In this document: one piece after another, positions 9,053-17,529 of the stretch | How positions within the stretch are numbered: the stretch's first letter is position 1 | Layout: each line of letters opens with the position of its first letter | DNA from: an uncultured Lachnospiraceae bacterium | GTDB taxonomy: Bacteria > Bacillota > Clostridia > Lachnospirales > Lachnospiraceae | Assembly (NCBI GenBank): GCA_910585625.1 | Contig: CAJUFQ010000041.1 | Coordinates: 1-23,141, forward strand | DNA: 23,141 bases | Reading direction: 5' to 3' | Notes under the pieces: model-generated | The model's input: the letters and a program-made list of their open reading frames with translations, nothing else | The model's database searches: none | Told to the model about the DNA's origin: nothing | Program-made: the position numbers and the translations under genes

Positions 9053-11551
9053 TCAGGGCAGATATGTCCATACCCGCAAATCCCCCGCTTCCGGCCGCAC
9101 ACGCACCTGCCCTTGATCCATCGTAAAAAATATACGGCTCCCGACGCTGCCAAGCCTTGCCACCGCCTCCTGGCCAGGATGCCCATAAGAATTCTTCTTC
9201 GCACAAGAAACCACCGCCAGCTTCGGGGAAAGCCTCTCTAAGAATTCCTGGCTGTTTGAATTATCAGAACCATGGTGCGCCGCTTTGTAGAAATCGACAG
9301 CTTCTACCCCATACTCTCCCAAACACCCTGACTCCAGAATCTTACGTTCCTGCGCTTCCCCGATATCCCCGGTGAACACACCGCAGAACCCTTGGTACCA
9401 AAGCAGCAGTGACAGCGACGAAGCATTTCTGTCCGCGCTCTTCCCCTGCCCGCTTTCCCAAACACCGTCAGTCCCCGAATTCTCTCCCGGGGCAAGCACA
9501 GTGAACACCATGTCACCGGAGCCAAATTCCATCCCAGGCAGCACAGAGAGGATTTCACATCCTGCCCTCTCAGCTTCCCGCAGCAGATTCTCCATGGCTT
9601 CATCATGGGCCATATATTCCGCAACGATTACATATTCCACCGGATATCCCAGCTGCAGAAGCTCCAGCAAGCCGCTGGTGTGATCGGCATCTGCATGGCT
9701 GACAATCCAGCCGGTGAGCGAGCGTATTCCCCGTGATTTCAAAAAAGGCAGGATACGGTATTGCCCCACATTTTTGACATTGCTGCTGCCCCCATCCATA
9801 AAGAAATGCGCCCCGTTGCCATTTTGCAGGAAAATTCCATCCCCTTGCCCGACATCCAGCACATCCACTTCAAACCGTGATATCTGGCGAACGGACAGCA
9901 GACAGAAAAGCGCAAGGACAGCCACTGCCAAATAACGCCTCTTCTCTCTGCGCCAGATGAGGCACAGGCAAAAGATCAGGACGGCATAATAGACAATGAT
10001 AAGCTCCAGGGGCGGCTTACCTGTGATGAAGCTTGCCCCAGGCAATCCACCGCATATGCGGCAGACCAATTCATTGAAATCCAGCAGCCACCCGGCCGGC
10101 GTCAAAACGGCTGCACCCAGGATAGGAACCAGGCTTCCGAGGATGCCTCCAATCATCGCCAAGGCCAGCAAGACTCCCATGAATGGCAGGACGCAGGCAT
10201 TCGCAAAGACGCCGTAAGGCGGGACTTCATAGTAAAAATAAGCAGACAACGGAAGCATCACCAACTGGATGCAGGCGCTGACACCCAACGTTCCCGCAAC
10301 ATTCGCAGCTGCCTTCCGCAACATTCCCAGACGCTTTCTCCCTCGTGGCTTGTCTCTTTCTGCCTCTTTCTCACGCTCCGCGCCTGCCTGCCGGACAACC
10401 TTCCACACCACGGTAACCCCAAGCACTGCACCATAAGAGAACAGGAAGCCGGCATACTCTAATAAAAACGGGTTTCCCCACAGCTGAATCATGGTGCTGG
10501 CGGAGAGCGCTGTCAGGGAATCGTATGTATATCCCAGAACTTGCGCCGCCATCAGCACAGAGAACATTGTTATTGCGCGCACTGCGGATACCTCCATGCC
10601 GGAAAAAATACCGAAGCTAAAGACTGCGCCTGCACACAACGCAGCTGCCCATTTCCGTGGAACGCCCATTTTCTGCAGCAGTGCCAGGAGTCCCATGCCC
10701 ACAAGCGAAACATGCAGCCCGGAAATAGCAAGGATGTGGGAAATGCCTGCGTCCTGATATAACCCTTTTATTTCCTCATCCAGCAGGGCCTTTTCTCCCA
10801 AAGCAATGTCTGCTAAGAGCCCGGCATCCTGCGCATCCATAGATGACAAAAACACTTGCTTCATCCGCTCCCTTAATTTCCCAAGAAATAAGGCATACTT
10901 ATCCACACGCCCGGAAACAAGCGTCTCCTCGTCTGCATAAACCTTGAATCCCCATTTTCTGCTCTGCTGATATTGTTTTTCGTTGAAATTCCCTTCATTG
11001 CGGGATACCTGAAATGACGCGTACCTTCCGGTAGCTGTAACGATGTTGCCCGGCTGGTAGCGGCTGTCAGAACTATAGACCAGAATCCCATATGCGGGAT
11101 AGCTGTTGCCTTCAGAAGACACATGTGTGTCGGCAAGATAATAGATAAACTGTTGAACCTGGGATTGTGCCGCTTCCCTTTCTTCTGGGGACTCTCCCTC
11201 TACAGAATATTTCCCTTTTCCCAGAGCTTCTCCCTGCATGGAAATATCCTCTTTTTTCACGACTTGGCCCTGCACAGTGATGGCATCGCCATCCGAAAAT
11301 ATTTCCTCCAGCCTGTCCCGCACAGATTGCTGTCCCTGCATACGGACAGCCCCACAGCAGAAGAGGCAGATGCAGAGAAACACCCGCGCACCGGCTGCTA
11401 TTGCCGCATGCTCCTGCATCCTGGATACGACTGCAGCAATCGCAGCCAGCAGCAAAAGGAAAAGCGCCAGAAACTCCCACTCCCTGCTGAGGGCATACAA
11501 CATACCCAGCAGCAGGGACAAGCACAGGCAACACATCCCCCGCCTAATCAT
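9053..11551 (-). CDS. comEC: DNA internalisation channel ComEC/Rec2
   Basis: About 832 aa. The N-terminus is hydrophobic with a DUF4131-like region. A multi-helix Competence domain follows from about residue 225 (LADIALGEKALLDEE, ISHILAISGLHVSLVG, GMEVSAVRAITMF). A C-terminal metallo-beta-lactamase-like domain starts near 555, with DVLDVGQGDGIFL, SHADADHTSG metal ligands and AAHHGSDNSN. ComEC carries single-stranded DNA across the membrane during transformation; the MBL domain is the proposed nuclease. The ATG at 11551 is chosen because GGAGG lies 5 bases upstream and it overlaps the stop of the GerMN gene (ATGATTAG). An ATG 18 bases earlier (11569) lacks an SD. All three domains look complete. 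Confidence 0.93.
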   Translation of the reverse strand: MIRRGMCCLCLSLLLGMLYALSREWEFLALFLLLLAAIAAVVSRMQEHAAIAAGARVFLCICLFCCGAVRMQGQQSVRDRLEEIFSDGDAITVQGQVVKKEDISMQGEALGKGKYSVEGESPEEREAAQSQVQQFIYYLADTHVSSEGNSYPAYGILVYSSDSRYQPGNIVTATGRYASFQVSRNEGNFNEKQYQQSRKWGFKVYADEETLVSGRVDKYALFLGKLRERMKQVFLSSMDAQDAGLLADIALGEKALLDEEIKGLYQDAGISHILAISGLHVSLVGMGLLALLQKMGVPRKWAAALCAGAVFSFGIFSGMEVSAVRAITMFSVLMAAQVLGYTYDSLTALSASTMIQLWGNPFLLEYAGFLFSYGAVLGVTVVWKVVRQAGAEREKEAERDKPRGRKRLGMLRKAAANVAGTLGVSACIQLVMLPLSAYFYYEVPPYGVFANACVLPFMGVLLALAMIGGILGSLVPILGAAVLTPAGWLLDFNELVCRICGGLPGASFITGKPPLELIIVYYAVLIFCLCLIWRREKRRYLAVAVLALFCLLSVRQISRFEVDVLDVGQGDGIFLQNGNGAHFFMDGGSSNVKNVGQYRILPFLKSRGIRSLTGWIVSHADADHTSGLLELLQLGYPVEYVIVAEYMAHDEAMENLLREAERAGCEILSVLPGMEFGSGDMVFTVLAPGENSGTDGVWESGQGKSADRNASSLSLLLWYQGFCGVFTGDIGEAQERKILESGCLGEYGVEAVDFYKAAHHGSDNSNSQEFLERLSPKLAVVSCAKKNSYGHPGQEAVARLGSVGSRIFFTMDQGQVRVRPEAGDLRVWTYLP

Positions 11552-12539
11552 CCATTCCTCCAGACGCATCTACGACATGCTCTTCTCCCTCTTCCATCTG
11601 CCTTTCCTGGCTATGCGCCGACTCATCCATATAATCAAGATTCCGTTCAAACATGGCACTCAAATCCATTTTTTCCCGGTAAATCCGGCTGCTGTCTCCA
11701 TTGACGGAAATCTGTACCTTGTTGACGCTTGTCAGTTCCGTCAGGGAGTTGACGACAGAGTAAATCACTACCGGCTCCGTAATCTCATAATTCTGGTTCA
11801 GGAACCCTTCATCAAGATTCACAAAACACACGCCGTCCAGCACGGACACATTTACAAGCTTCGTGCCATCCGGGATTGCCGAGCGTCCCTCTTCTCCTTT
11901 GGGGCCTTTGAGCAGCTGCTCCATGACAAGCTTTTCTAAAGATATGTTGCTGCTATAGTGGATTTCCTGCACTTCCTGCACTAAGGCATCTCCCTCTACG
12001 TTGGAAAAATACAAGGTAATGTTCGCCGTCTGGATGGTATTAATCTGTTCTCCCGGATTTTCAATAAAGCTCTCTTCCGTCATCAGCCCTACCGGTTTCC
12101 CTTCGTTATCCACAAGCGGCGCGTCCCCTACATAAAAGGAGATGCAGTCCACGCCTTTCGGCTGAAGCAGTGTCCTGGCAACCGCCGCCCGGCAAAGTAC
12201 CTCCTCAATGTTATCCATTTCCAAATATGCGCTGTTAAAATAAAGGGAAAGCTGGCCTTCCTCAAATTTCCATGTATCAAGCCTCACAGGTTCAGGGATA
12301 GGCCTTCTGTACTCCGGGTCGCCTGTTTCCTCGAGAAGTTCCTCTATAAATTCCTGTATGATGTCATTCGTATCTTCCGTCTGGGTATCATAGCCCTTGG
12401 AAACTGTTTTGGTCTTCTCCGCGTTCACGTAATAAATCTGGTATCCCGAACGCTCCTCCTGATTTCCTTCACAGCCTGCAAGCATGGCCGCAAAAAATAC
12501 CATGCCAGTCAGGAGTAATATCTGCTTTGCTGTTTTCAT
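11544..12539 (-). CDS. GerMN-domain lipoprotein
   Basis: 331 aa. The signal peptide ends in a lipobox, LAGC with Cys23, so this should be an outer-face lipoprotein. Two GerMN-type modules follow, about residues 75-180 (LSLYFNSAYLEM, GVDCISFYVGDAPL) and 200-290 (ANITLYFSN, LEKLVMEQLLKGP, GVCFVNLDEGFL). The acidic tail has no assigned function. GerMN occurs in germination protein GerM and in actinobacterial LpqB. The start overlaps the kinase stop by ATGA and its end overlaps comEC, so translation is coupled on both sides. By position it may tune the kinase, like LpqB in MtrAB-LpqB; that is inference. Germination involvement is an alternative. Confidence 0.82.
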   Translation of the reverse strand: MKTAKQILLLTGMVFFAAMLAGCEGNQEERSGYQIYYVNAEKTKTVSKGYDTQTEDTNDIIQEFIEELLEETGDPEYRRPIPEPVRLDTWKFEEGQLSLYFNSAYLEMDNIEEVLCRAAVARTLLQPKGVDCISFYVGDAPLVDNEGKPVGLMTEESFIENPGEQINTIQTANITLYFSNVEGDALVQEVQEIHYSSNISLEKLVMEQLLKGPKGEEGRSAIPDGTKLVNVSVLDGVCFVNLDEGFLNQNYEITEPVVIYSVVNSLTELTSVNKVQISVNGDSSRIYREKMDLSAMFERNLDYMDESAHSQERQMEEGEEHVVDASGGMDD

Positions 12540-13963
12540 GCAATTCCTCCAATATAATTCAGCGGTATCCGGACTGTGAAAACAGTCCCCTCGCCCTCTT
12601 TGCTGTGCGCCTTTATCGCCCCCCGGTGCATCAGCACGGCGTTCCGCGTGATTGCAAGCCCCAGCCCGGTCCCGCCAATTTCCCTGGAATGGGATTTGTC
12701 CGCCCGGAAAAACCTCTCATAAACATGCTCCAAAGCTTCCTCTGGTATGCCAATCCCGGAATCCTCCACCCGCACAAAGAAATATTTGTGGTCTGCATTC
12801 AAGGACACATGTACCCAGCCATCCTTTTTATTATACTTGATGGCATTCTCCACTAAGTTGTTGAACGCCAGGGACAGCTTGACCTCATCTACCTCCGCGC
12901 TGACCGGGCGGAAGCTTTCTAACACAAGTTCAACATTCTGTTTCTCTGCAATCGGGCGCAGACGCTTCATAATCATTTCCAGCAGCTCATTGACATTGAC
13001 TACGGAAATATTCAGTTCCCCGGCCGCTTTGTCCATCTTCACCAGCGAAAGCAGATCGTTAATAATCTTATTTTCCCGCTCGATTTCCTCTGCAATATCG
13101 CCCATGAAATCCTTATACAGCTCTACAGGGACATCTTCCTGCCCTAACAGGGAATCGGCAAGCACTTTCATGGACGTCAGGGGCGTTTTCAGCTCGTGGG
13201 ACACATTCGAAACAAATTCCTGCCTGGAATCATCAATCCCCCGCATCCGCCCGAGCATCTCGTTAAAAGCATCCGAAATCGCTTCCGTCTCCGTGTAATC
13301 GGAAATCATCAGCTCCTCTTCTTCATTTTCCGCCTGGATTTCTTCCAAAGATTTCGTCATCTTCTTAAACGGCCTTACCAGGCGGCGGGCACAGAAAAGC
13401 GCGAAGGCAATGACAATTACCGCATTCACCATCTCAATAATCTGTACATTTTTCTTTAAATAATCGTAGTTCATCATTATGCTGTCTGTGGACACGCTGA
13501 CCAGCATCACGCCCAGGGACTCCTGGGTATCCACATTCTTCAGGGGGACTGCAAGCTCAATATATCGGCTGTCAGAATCATACTTGCTGATTTCTTCCCC
13601 CTGAAAGCTTTTTACCACTTCCTCTGAGATAATGGTCTTGCCCGTGTCAATTCCATAAGTGTCCTTGACGATTTGGAACCGGCTGTTAATGACCATCACC
13701 CTGCCGTCATAGATGTTCGTGACTTGATCTAACTGGGCGTTGATGATTTCCATGGACAAGTCCGACATATAATTATAAGTAACTACCTGATTTGCCAGTA
13801 TCTTTGCCTGGCTTAAAATATCAATGCTGCGGTTGGAAACCGCACGGCTCTCATAGGTTGCAAGAATCCCAAACCGCAAGGCAAAATTGGGCAGTATCCC
13901 AACCAAGGCAATAATTAAGAACAGCCTGAATTTCAGGCTGTGGATAAACTTTAACTTCTTCAT
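12536..13963 (-). CDS. WalK-like sensor histidine kinase
   Basis: 475 aa. TM1 is at about 11-33, an extracytoplasmic sensor at 34-172, and TM2 at about 175-194, then HAMP (RRLVRPFKKMTKSLEEI). The HisKA H-box VSNVSHELKTP has the phospho-acceptor His256. The ATPase domain is complete: N-box NNLVENAIKY, G1 EDSGIGIP, F-box ERFFRAD, G2 GGTGLGLAI. The sensor segment looks like a dCache/PAS-type extracellular fold (DGRVMVINSRFQIVKDTYG). It pairs with the response regulator 26 bases upstream; GGAGAAAG precedes the ATG. No cytoplasmic PAS domain is seen, unlike Bacillus WalK. It probably senses an envelope condition; the ligand is unknown. Confidence 0.9.
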   Translation of the reverse strand: MKKLKFIHSLKFRLFLIIALVGILPNFALRFGILATYESRAVSNRSIDILSQAKILANQVVTYNYMSDLSMEIINAQLDQVTNIYDGRVMVINSRFQIVKDTYGIDTGKTIISEEVVKSFQGEEISKYDSDSRYIELAVPLKNVDTQESLGVMLVSVSTDSIMMNYDYLKKNVQIIEMVNAVIVIAFALFCARRLVRPFKKMTKSLEEIQAENEEEELMISDYTETEAISDAFNEMLGRMRGIDDSRQEFVSNVSHELKTPLTSMKVLADSLLGQEDVPVELYKDFMGDIAEEIERENKIINDLLSLVKMDKAAGELNISVVNVNELLEMIMKRLRPIAEKQNVELVLESFRPVSAEVDEVKLSLAFNNLVENAIKYNKKDGWVHVSLNADHKYFFVRVEDSGIGIPEEALEHVYERFFRADKSHSREIGGTGLGLAITRNAVLMHRGAIKAHSKEGEGTVFTVRIPLNYIGGIA

Positions 13964-13989
13964 ATCTTTCTCCGCTGTCTGTCAGGCAT

Positions 13990-14679
13990 TCATGCCTGAT
14001 AATAGTAACCTACGCCCCATTTCGTATGCACATATTTCGGGTCGCTCGGGCTTGCTTCAATCTTCTCCCTAAGACGCCTGACATGCACATCCACGGTACG
14101 GACGTCCCCGGGATATTCAGAACCCCAGACGAGGTTCAGCAGCTTCTCCCGGCTGTATACCTTATTAGGATTCAGAACCAAGATAGCCAACAGGTCAAAT
14201 TCCCGCGCCGTGACATTGATTTCCCTGCCCAAAATAAACAGGCGGCGGCTTTCACAGTCCAGGCGCAAATCACCATTCTCGACAATCCTGACATTCTCCT
14301 CTTTCTTCTGTTTCGGGGAAGTCCTTCTCATGATTGCCTTAATGCGGGCCTTTACCTCCAGAATGTTAAACGGTTTCGTGATATAGTCGTCTGCGCCATA
14401 TTCCAGGCCCAGAATCTTATCCATATCGTCTCCCTTAGCCGTCAGCATGACGATTGGCACGGAAGAAAATTCCCGAATCTGCTGGCACACCTCAAAACCG
14501 TCCATCTTGGGCAGCATAATATCCAAAAGTATCATATCATAGGCGTTCTCCGTTGCAAGCCTTAACGCTTCCTCACCGTCATAGGCACAATCCACTTCCA
14601 TCCCATCCTGTTCCAAGCTGAAACGGATTCCCTTCACTATCAGTTTCTCATCATCAACTACAAGAACCTTTTTTGCCAT
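13990..14679 (-). CDS. OmpR/PhoB-family response regulator (WalR/MtrA-like)
   Basis: 229 aa from the second of two adjacent ATGs, chosen because GAGGTG lies 5 bases before it (only 2 before the first, at 14682). The receiver domain has the acidic pair VVDDE, phospho-acceptor Asp53 (ILLDIMLP), a conserved Thr (MLTAKGDD) and Lys (YITKPF). The C-terminal winged helix (INVTAREFDLL, GDVRTVDVHVRRLREKIE, WGVGYYY) resembles WalR and MtrA. It should control a regulon together with the kinase downstream. It follows the ComEA-like gene within about ten bases, so DNA-uptake and signalling genes are transcribed together. The target genes cannot be read from this window. Confidence 0.92.
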   Translation of the reverse strand: MAKKVLVVDDEKLIVKGIRFSLEQDGMEVDCAYDGEEALRLATENAYDMILLDIMLPKMDGFEVCQQIREFSSVPIVMLTAKGDDMDKILGLEYGADDYITKPFNILEVKARIKAIMRRTSPKQKKEENVRIVENGDLRLDCESRRLFILGREINVTAREFDLLAILVLNPNKVYSREKLLNLVWGSEYPGDVRTVDVHVRRLREKIEASPSDPKYVHTKWGVGYYYQA

Positions 14680-14688
14680 CATTTCACC

Positions 14689-15375
14689 TCATTGAACTTT
14701 GACGTAATCTTTTATTTTAGAAAATACGCCTTCTTTAATCCCTTCTATTTTCATCAGATCTTCAATCTGTGCAAAACTCCCATTCGTCTCGCGCCAGGCA
14801 AGGATGCTCCCCGCCTTCGCCTCCCCGATTCCCGGAAGCGTCGTCAGCTCCTCTTTTGTGGCAGTATTAAGGTTTACCCTTCCATCGTCCACGCTTGCAG
14901 AGACATCTGGCGGATTCCCTCCCGAAACTGCCTGGGCCTTCGCCTCCTCGGCGGTCATCACCCAAATCATCTCTCCGTCCGTCAGGGCCTGCGCCTGGTT
15001 CAGGGACTTGACATCCGCCTCCTCAGACAGCCCTCCGGCAAGCTCCACCGCCTGGAATACGCGGCTTCCCTCTGGCAACGCATAGACGCCGGGCTTATTT
15101 ACCGCGCCTGATACCTGGACATAAATCAACGGCACACCTCCAGGAACAGACGCTTCTTTGGTATCTGCGCGAGAACTCCCTTCTTCCTCCGGACCATGGT
15201 CAGCCACAGACCCATAATCTGCTTCGGCCACGCTTGCGTTACCATCACTGCCTGTCTGCGCCTTCGCCCCGGATTCCTGTAAGAGAAGCCCCTCTTGCTG
15301 ACTCCCGCACCCTGCACATCCCATAATGAGGACGGCAGCAACCAGAATGAACATTATCTTTTTTACATTTTCCAA
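14689..15375 (-). CDS. ComEA-like lipoprotein with SLBB and helix-hairpin-helix domains
   Basis: About 228 aa from a TTG at 15375, chosen because AGGTGG lies 7 bases upstream and the signal peptide then begins at once (MENVKKIMFILVAAVLIMGC). The ATG at 15399 has no SD. The signal ends in a Cys-rich, lipobox-like stretch (LIMGC at 20, AGC at 23), so it may be lipid-anchored; classical ComEA is usually anchored by a transmembrane helix. A Ser/Gly/Glu-rich linker (24-80) leads to an SLBB domain (83-140, VSGAVNKPGVYALPEGS) and a tandem HhH DNA-binding domain (167-228, VNLNTATKEELTTLPGIGEAKA). ComEA binds incoming duplex DNA and feeds it to ComEC, encoded four genes downstream. First gene of the operon. 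Confidence 0.87.
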   Translation of the reverse strand: MENVKKIMFILVAAVLIMGCAGCGSQQEGLLLQESGAKAQTGSDGNASVAEADYGSVADHGPEEEGSSRADTKEASVPGGVPLIYVQVSGAVNKPGVYALPEGSRVFQAVELAGGLSEEADVKSLNQAQALTDGEMIWVMTAEEAKAQAVSGGNPPDVSASVDDGRVNLNTATKEELTTLPGIGEAKAGSILAWRETNGSFAQIEDLMKIEGIKEGVFSKIKDYVKVQ

Positions 15376-15436
15376 ACCTTTCCCACCTTTCCGATACATT
15401 GGCGGATGAGAAAAGCCTTATTCACGAATCTCTTCT

Positions 15437-15465
15437 ATTGTAACGAAATTTTCCTCTTATTACAA
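15437..15465 (-). promoter_or_regulatory. Promoter of the comEA - two-component - comEC - holA operon
   Basis: On the minus strand, TTGTAA (15465-15460) and TACAAT (15442-15437) have 17-bp spacing, giving a start near 15430 and a leader of roughly 55 bases to the TTG codon. It is back to back with the GntR promoter; the two -35 elements are about 60 bases apart, so cross-regulation by the GntR repressor is conceivable. Confidence 0.65.
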
Positions 15466-15525
15466 GGGGTTTTTTTATCCATATGGCTCCGATGGGCAAT
15501 ATTACAGAAATGTTAAAAAACATAC

Positions 15526-15554
15526 TTGACATTCCCCCAAAAAAACGTTACTGT
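15526..15554 (+). promoter_or_regulatory. Promoter of the gntR-ABC transporter operon
   Basis: Perfect -35 TTGACA (15526-15531), 17-base spacer with C5A7, and -10 TACTGT (15549-15554), leaving a leader of about 50 bases. The weak -10 beside a perfect -35 suits a promoter held down by a repressor. Confidence 0.6.
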
Positions 15555-15579
15555 ATTATTCATATAGTACAATAGTACA
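15553..15579 (+). promoter_or_regulatory. Candidate operator: tandem ATAGTACA repeats and imperfect dyad
   Basis: Just downstream of the -10, the octamer ATAGTACA occurs twice in perfect tandem (15564-15571, 15572-15579). GTATTA (15553-15558) and TAGTAC (15565-15570) form an imperfect dyad. YtrA-type GntR regulators commonly bind TA-rich dyads at their own promoter, so autoregulation is a reasonable inference. The exact site is not proven. Confidence 0.4.
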
Positions 15580-15609
15580 TAAGACATAATCAGGAAACGA
15601 GGTGATTTG

Positions 15610-15996
15610 ATGCCATGGAATTTGGATTCTGACCGACCCATCTTTATCCAAATCATTGAAAAAATCCAGATGGATATCATTTCCGGCATGTATGCCCCAG
15701 GAGACAAGCTTCCTTCTGTGCGGGAACTGGCGCAGAAAGCATCCGTCAACCCAAACACGATGCAGAAAGCCCTCTCCGAATTAGAGCGTACCGGACTTGT
15801 ATATTCCCAGAGAACCAGCGGACGATATATTACGGAGGACACAGCCATGATTGCGGATTTGAAAACAACACTTGCCAGGGACATTGTGACACAATTTTTA
15901 GACAACATGCTAAGGCTCGGGATTTCCGAAGAAGAAGTTATTCCCCTGATTTCCAAAATTATCAAAGGAGACGACCATGACACTGTTAGAATGTAA
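15610..15996 (+). CDS. YtrA-subfamily GntR transcriptional repressor
   Basis: 128 aa from the ATG at 15610 (GAGGTG five bases upstream; a TTG immediately before it is possible but less likely). The winged helix of GntR type covers residues 8-75 (PIFIQIIEKIQMDIISGMY, PGDKLPSVRELAQKASVNPN, MQKALSELERTGLVY). A short C-terminal helical dimerisation tail of about 50 aa is the mark of the YtrA subfamily, not FadR or HutC. These regulators usually repress the ABC transporter in the same operon. Its 3' end overlaps the ATPase gene by 20 bases. Confidence 0.9.
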   Translation: MPWNLDSDRPIFIQIIEKIQMDIISGMYAPGDKLPSVRELAQKASVNPNTMQKALSELERTGLVYSQRTSGRYITEDTAMIADLKTTLARDIVTQFLDNMLRLGISEEEVIPLISKIIKGDDHDTVRM

Positions 15997-16672
15997 AGAC
16001 CTTACCAAAAAATATGGCAGACATACTGCACTCAACAATGTAAGCCTGCAGATTGACGGCGAGCATATCGTCGGGCTTCTCGGCCCCAATGGTAGCGGCA
16101 AGACCACGCTGATTAAGCTGATTGCCGGGCTGCTGTCCCCAACTGCCGGCAGCGTGCAAGTCCTAGGCGAGCCAATCGGCCCTTCCAGCAAAAGCGCCAT
16201 TTCTTATCTGCCCGACCATACTTACCTGAATGGTACTATGCGCGTGCAGGAAATCATAGATTTTTTTGCGGACTTCTATGAGGACTTCGACTCTCTGCGC
16301 GCTTACGACATGATGGCAAAGCTGCAGATCAATCCCCGCCAGAAGCTTAAAACGCTCTCCAAAGGCACACAGGAAAAAGTCCAGCTTATCCTAGTCATGA
16401 GCCGTCATGCGCATTTATACATCCTGGACGAGCCGCTGGCCGGCGTGGATCCTGCCGCAAGGGACTATATCCTGGATACAATTTTATCCAATTACGACGA
16501 AGACGCCTCCATCCTTATATCCACCCATATAATCTCAGATATCGAAAATATCCTGGATGAGGTGATTTTTATTAAGGATGGCTCTTTACATACCCACGCA
16601 CTGGTAGACGAGCTGCGGGAAAAGGATCATAAATCCATCGACACTATCTTCCGGGAGGTATTCAAATGCTAA
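15977..16672 (+). CDS. ABC transporter ATP-binding protein (YtrB/BcrA-like)
   Basis: 231 aa. Walker A GPNGSGKTT (36-44), Walker B YILDEP with Asp151/Glu152, D-loop GVDPAAR and H-loop STHIISD (His184) are intact. The signature is degenerate, LSKGT (127-131) in place of LSGGQ, and the Q-loop position reads YLPD; both are usual in this exporter group. AAGGAG precedes the ATG. It overlaps gntR by 20 bases and the permease by 7, so the three products are made together. The likely complex is a homodimer with the permease, in an envelope-stress or antimicrobial-peptide type exporter; the substrate is unknown. Confidence 0.9.
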   Translation: MTLLECKDLTKKYGRHTALNNVSLQIDGEHIVGLLGPNGSGKTTLIKLIAGLLSPTAGSVQVLGEPIGPSSKSAISYLPDHTYLNGTMRVQEIIDFFADFYEDFDSLRAYDMMAKLQINPRQKLKTLSKGTQEKVQLILVMSRHAHLYILDEPLAGVDPAARDYILDTILSNYDEDASILISTHIISDIENILDEVIFIKDGSLHTHALVDELREKDHKSIDTIFREVFKC

Positions 16673-17526
16673 AGAAACTATTAAAATATGAATGGAAAGA
16701 CACTTACAGGCTGCTGTTACCCATCAACCTTGCAATTATCCTGATAACCCTAATTGGATGCATCATACTGAACACCAGCATATTTAACTCAGACACAGGA
16801 TTCCTGCTTGCAGCCCCCCTGCTCATTCTGTACGTGCTGTCCATCATCACATTTTCCTGCACCACGCTGGTCTACATCTATGTGCGTTTTTATAAAAACC
16901 TTTACACCGCGGAAGGCTATCTGATGCATACGCTCCCGGTCACCCCGACACAACTATTCCACTCCAAGCTGATTGTCGGATATTTCTGGTTTTTCCTGAA
17001 CAGCTTGCTCACCACTTTGTCGATATCTGCGCTTAGTGCGGCCTTAGGCATTCATGAAGCAGCCACTTCGGTTTCCGGCGATAGGCAGGATTCTCTTTTA
17101 GACAGCTTCCTTTTGGATGTCGGGCAGTCTCCGGAAGCCTTCAGCTTCGCAGACCTCTTCGGCTATCCGCTGCCGGTATTTGTGCTTCTCCTTTTCGCAA
17201 TGCTGCTCATCAGCTCCTTCTCTTCCGTGGTGATGGGATATATGAGCGTCCTGCTCGGACAGCGGATGGAACGGAACAAGCTTGCGGCATCCGTTGCATT
17301 TTATTTCGGCATTTACATGGTAATCCAAATCATTACCTCGCTTTCCATCATTATCCCGGAGATTGCCAACACGGGAAAGTATATGGGAGAAGAACTACCT
17401 GCAAATTTCCTGGCAGAAAGCTTCCGCCTCCTATTCCCTTCCCTAATAATTTCATATTTAGTACTGAACATTATATTTTACGTGGTTTGCAGATTGCTTC
17501 TAAAAGGCAAGGTCAACTTGGACTGA
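16666..17526 (+). CDS. ABC-2 type permease subunit, six transmembrane helices
   Basis: 286 aa with hydrophobic segments at about 17-38, 47-72, 103-128, 167-195, 205-232 and 257-279, and an acidic/serine-rich extracytoplasmic loop at about 130-165. The N-terminus MLKKLLKYEWKDTYR is typical of ABC-2 permeases linked to YtrA regulators. The start has GGGAGG seven bases upstream and overlaps the ATPase stop. It should form the membrane channel with the ATPase. No periplasmic-binding or large extracellular domain of BceB type is present, so direct bacitracin-module function is unlikely. Confidence 0.8.
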   Translation: MLKKLLKYEWKDTYRLLLPINLAIILITLIGCIILNTSIFNSDTGFLLAAPLLILYVLSIITFSCTTLVYIYVRFYKNLYTAEGYLMHTLPVTPTQLFHSKLIVGYFWFFLNSLLTTLSISALSAALGIHEAATSVSGDRQDSLLDSFLLDVGQSPEAFSFADLFGYPLPVFVLLLFAMLLISSFSSVVMGYMSVLLGQRMERNKLAASVAFYFGIYMVIQIITSLSIIIPEIANTGKYMGEELPANFLAESFRLLFPSLIISYLVLNIIFYVVCRLLLKGKVNLD

Positions 17527-17529
17527 CAA

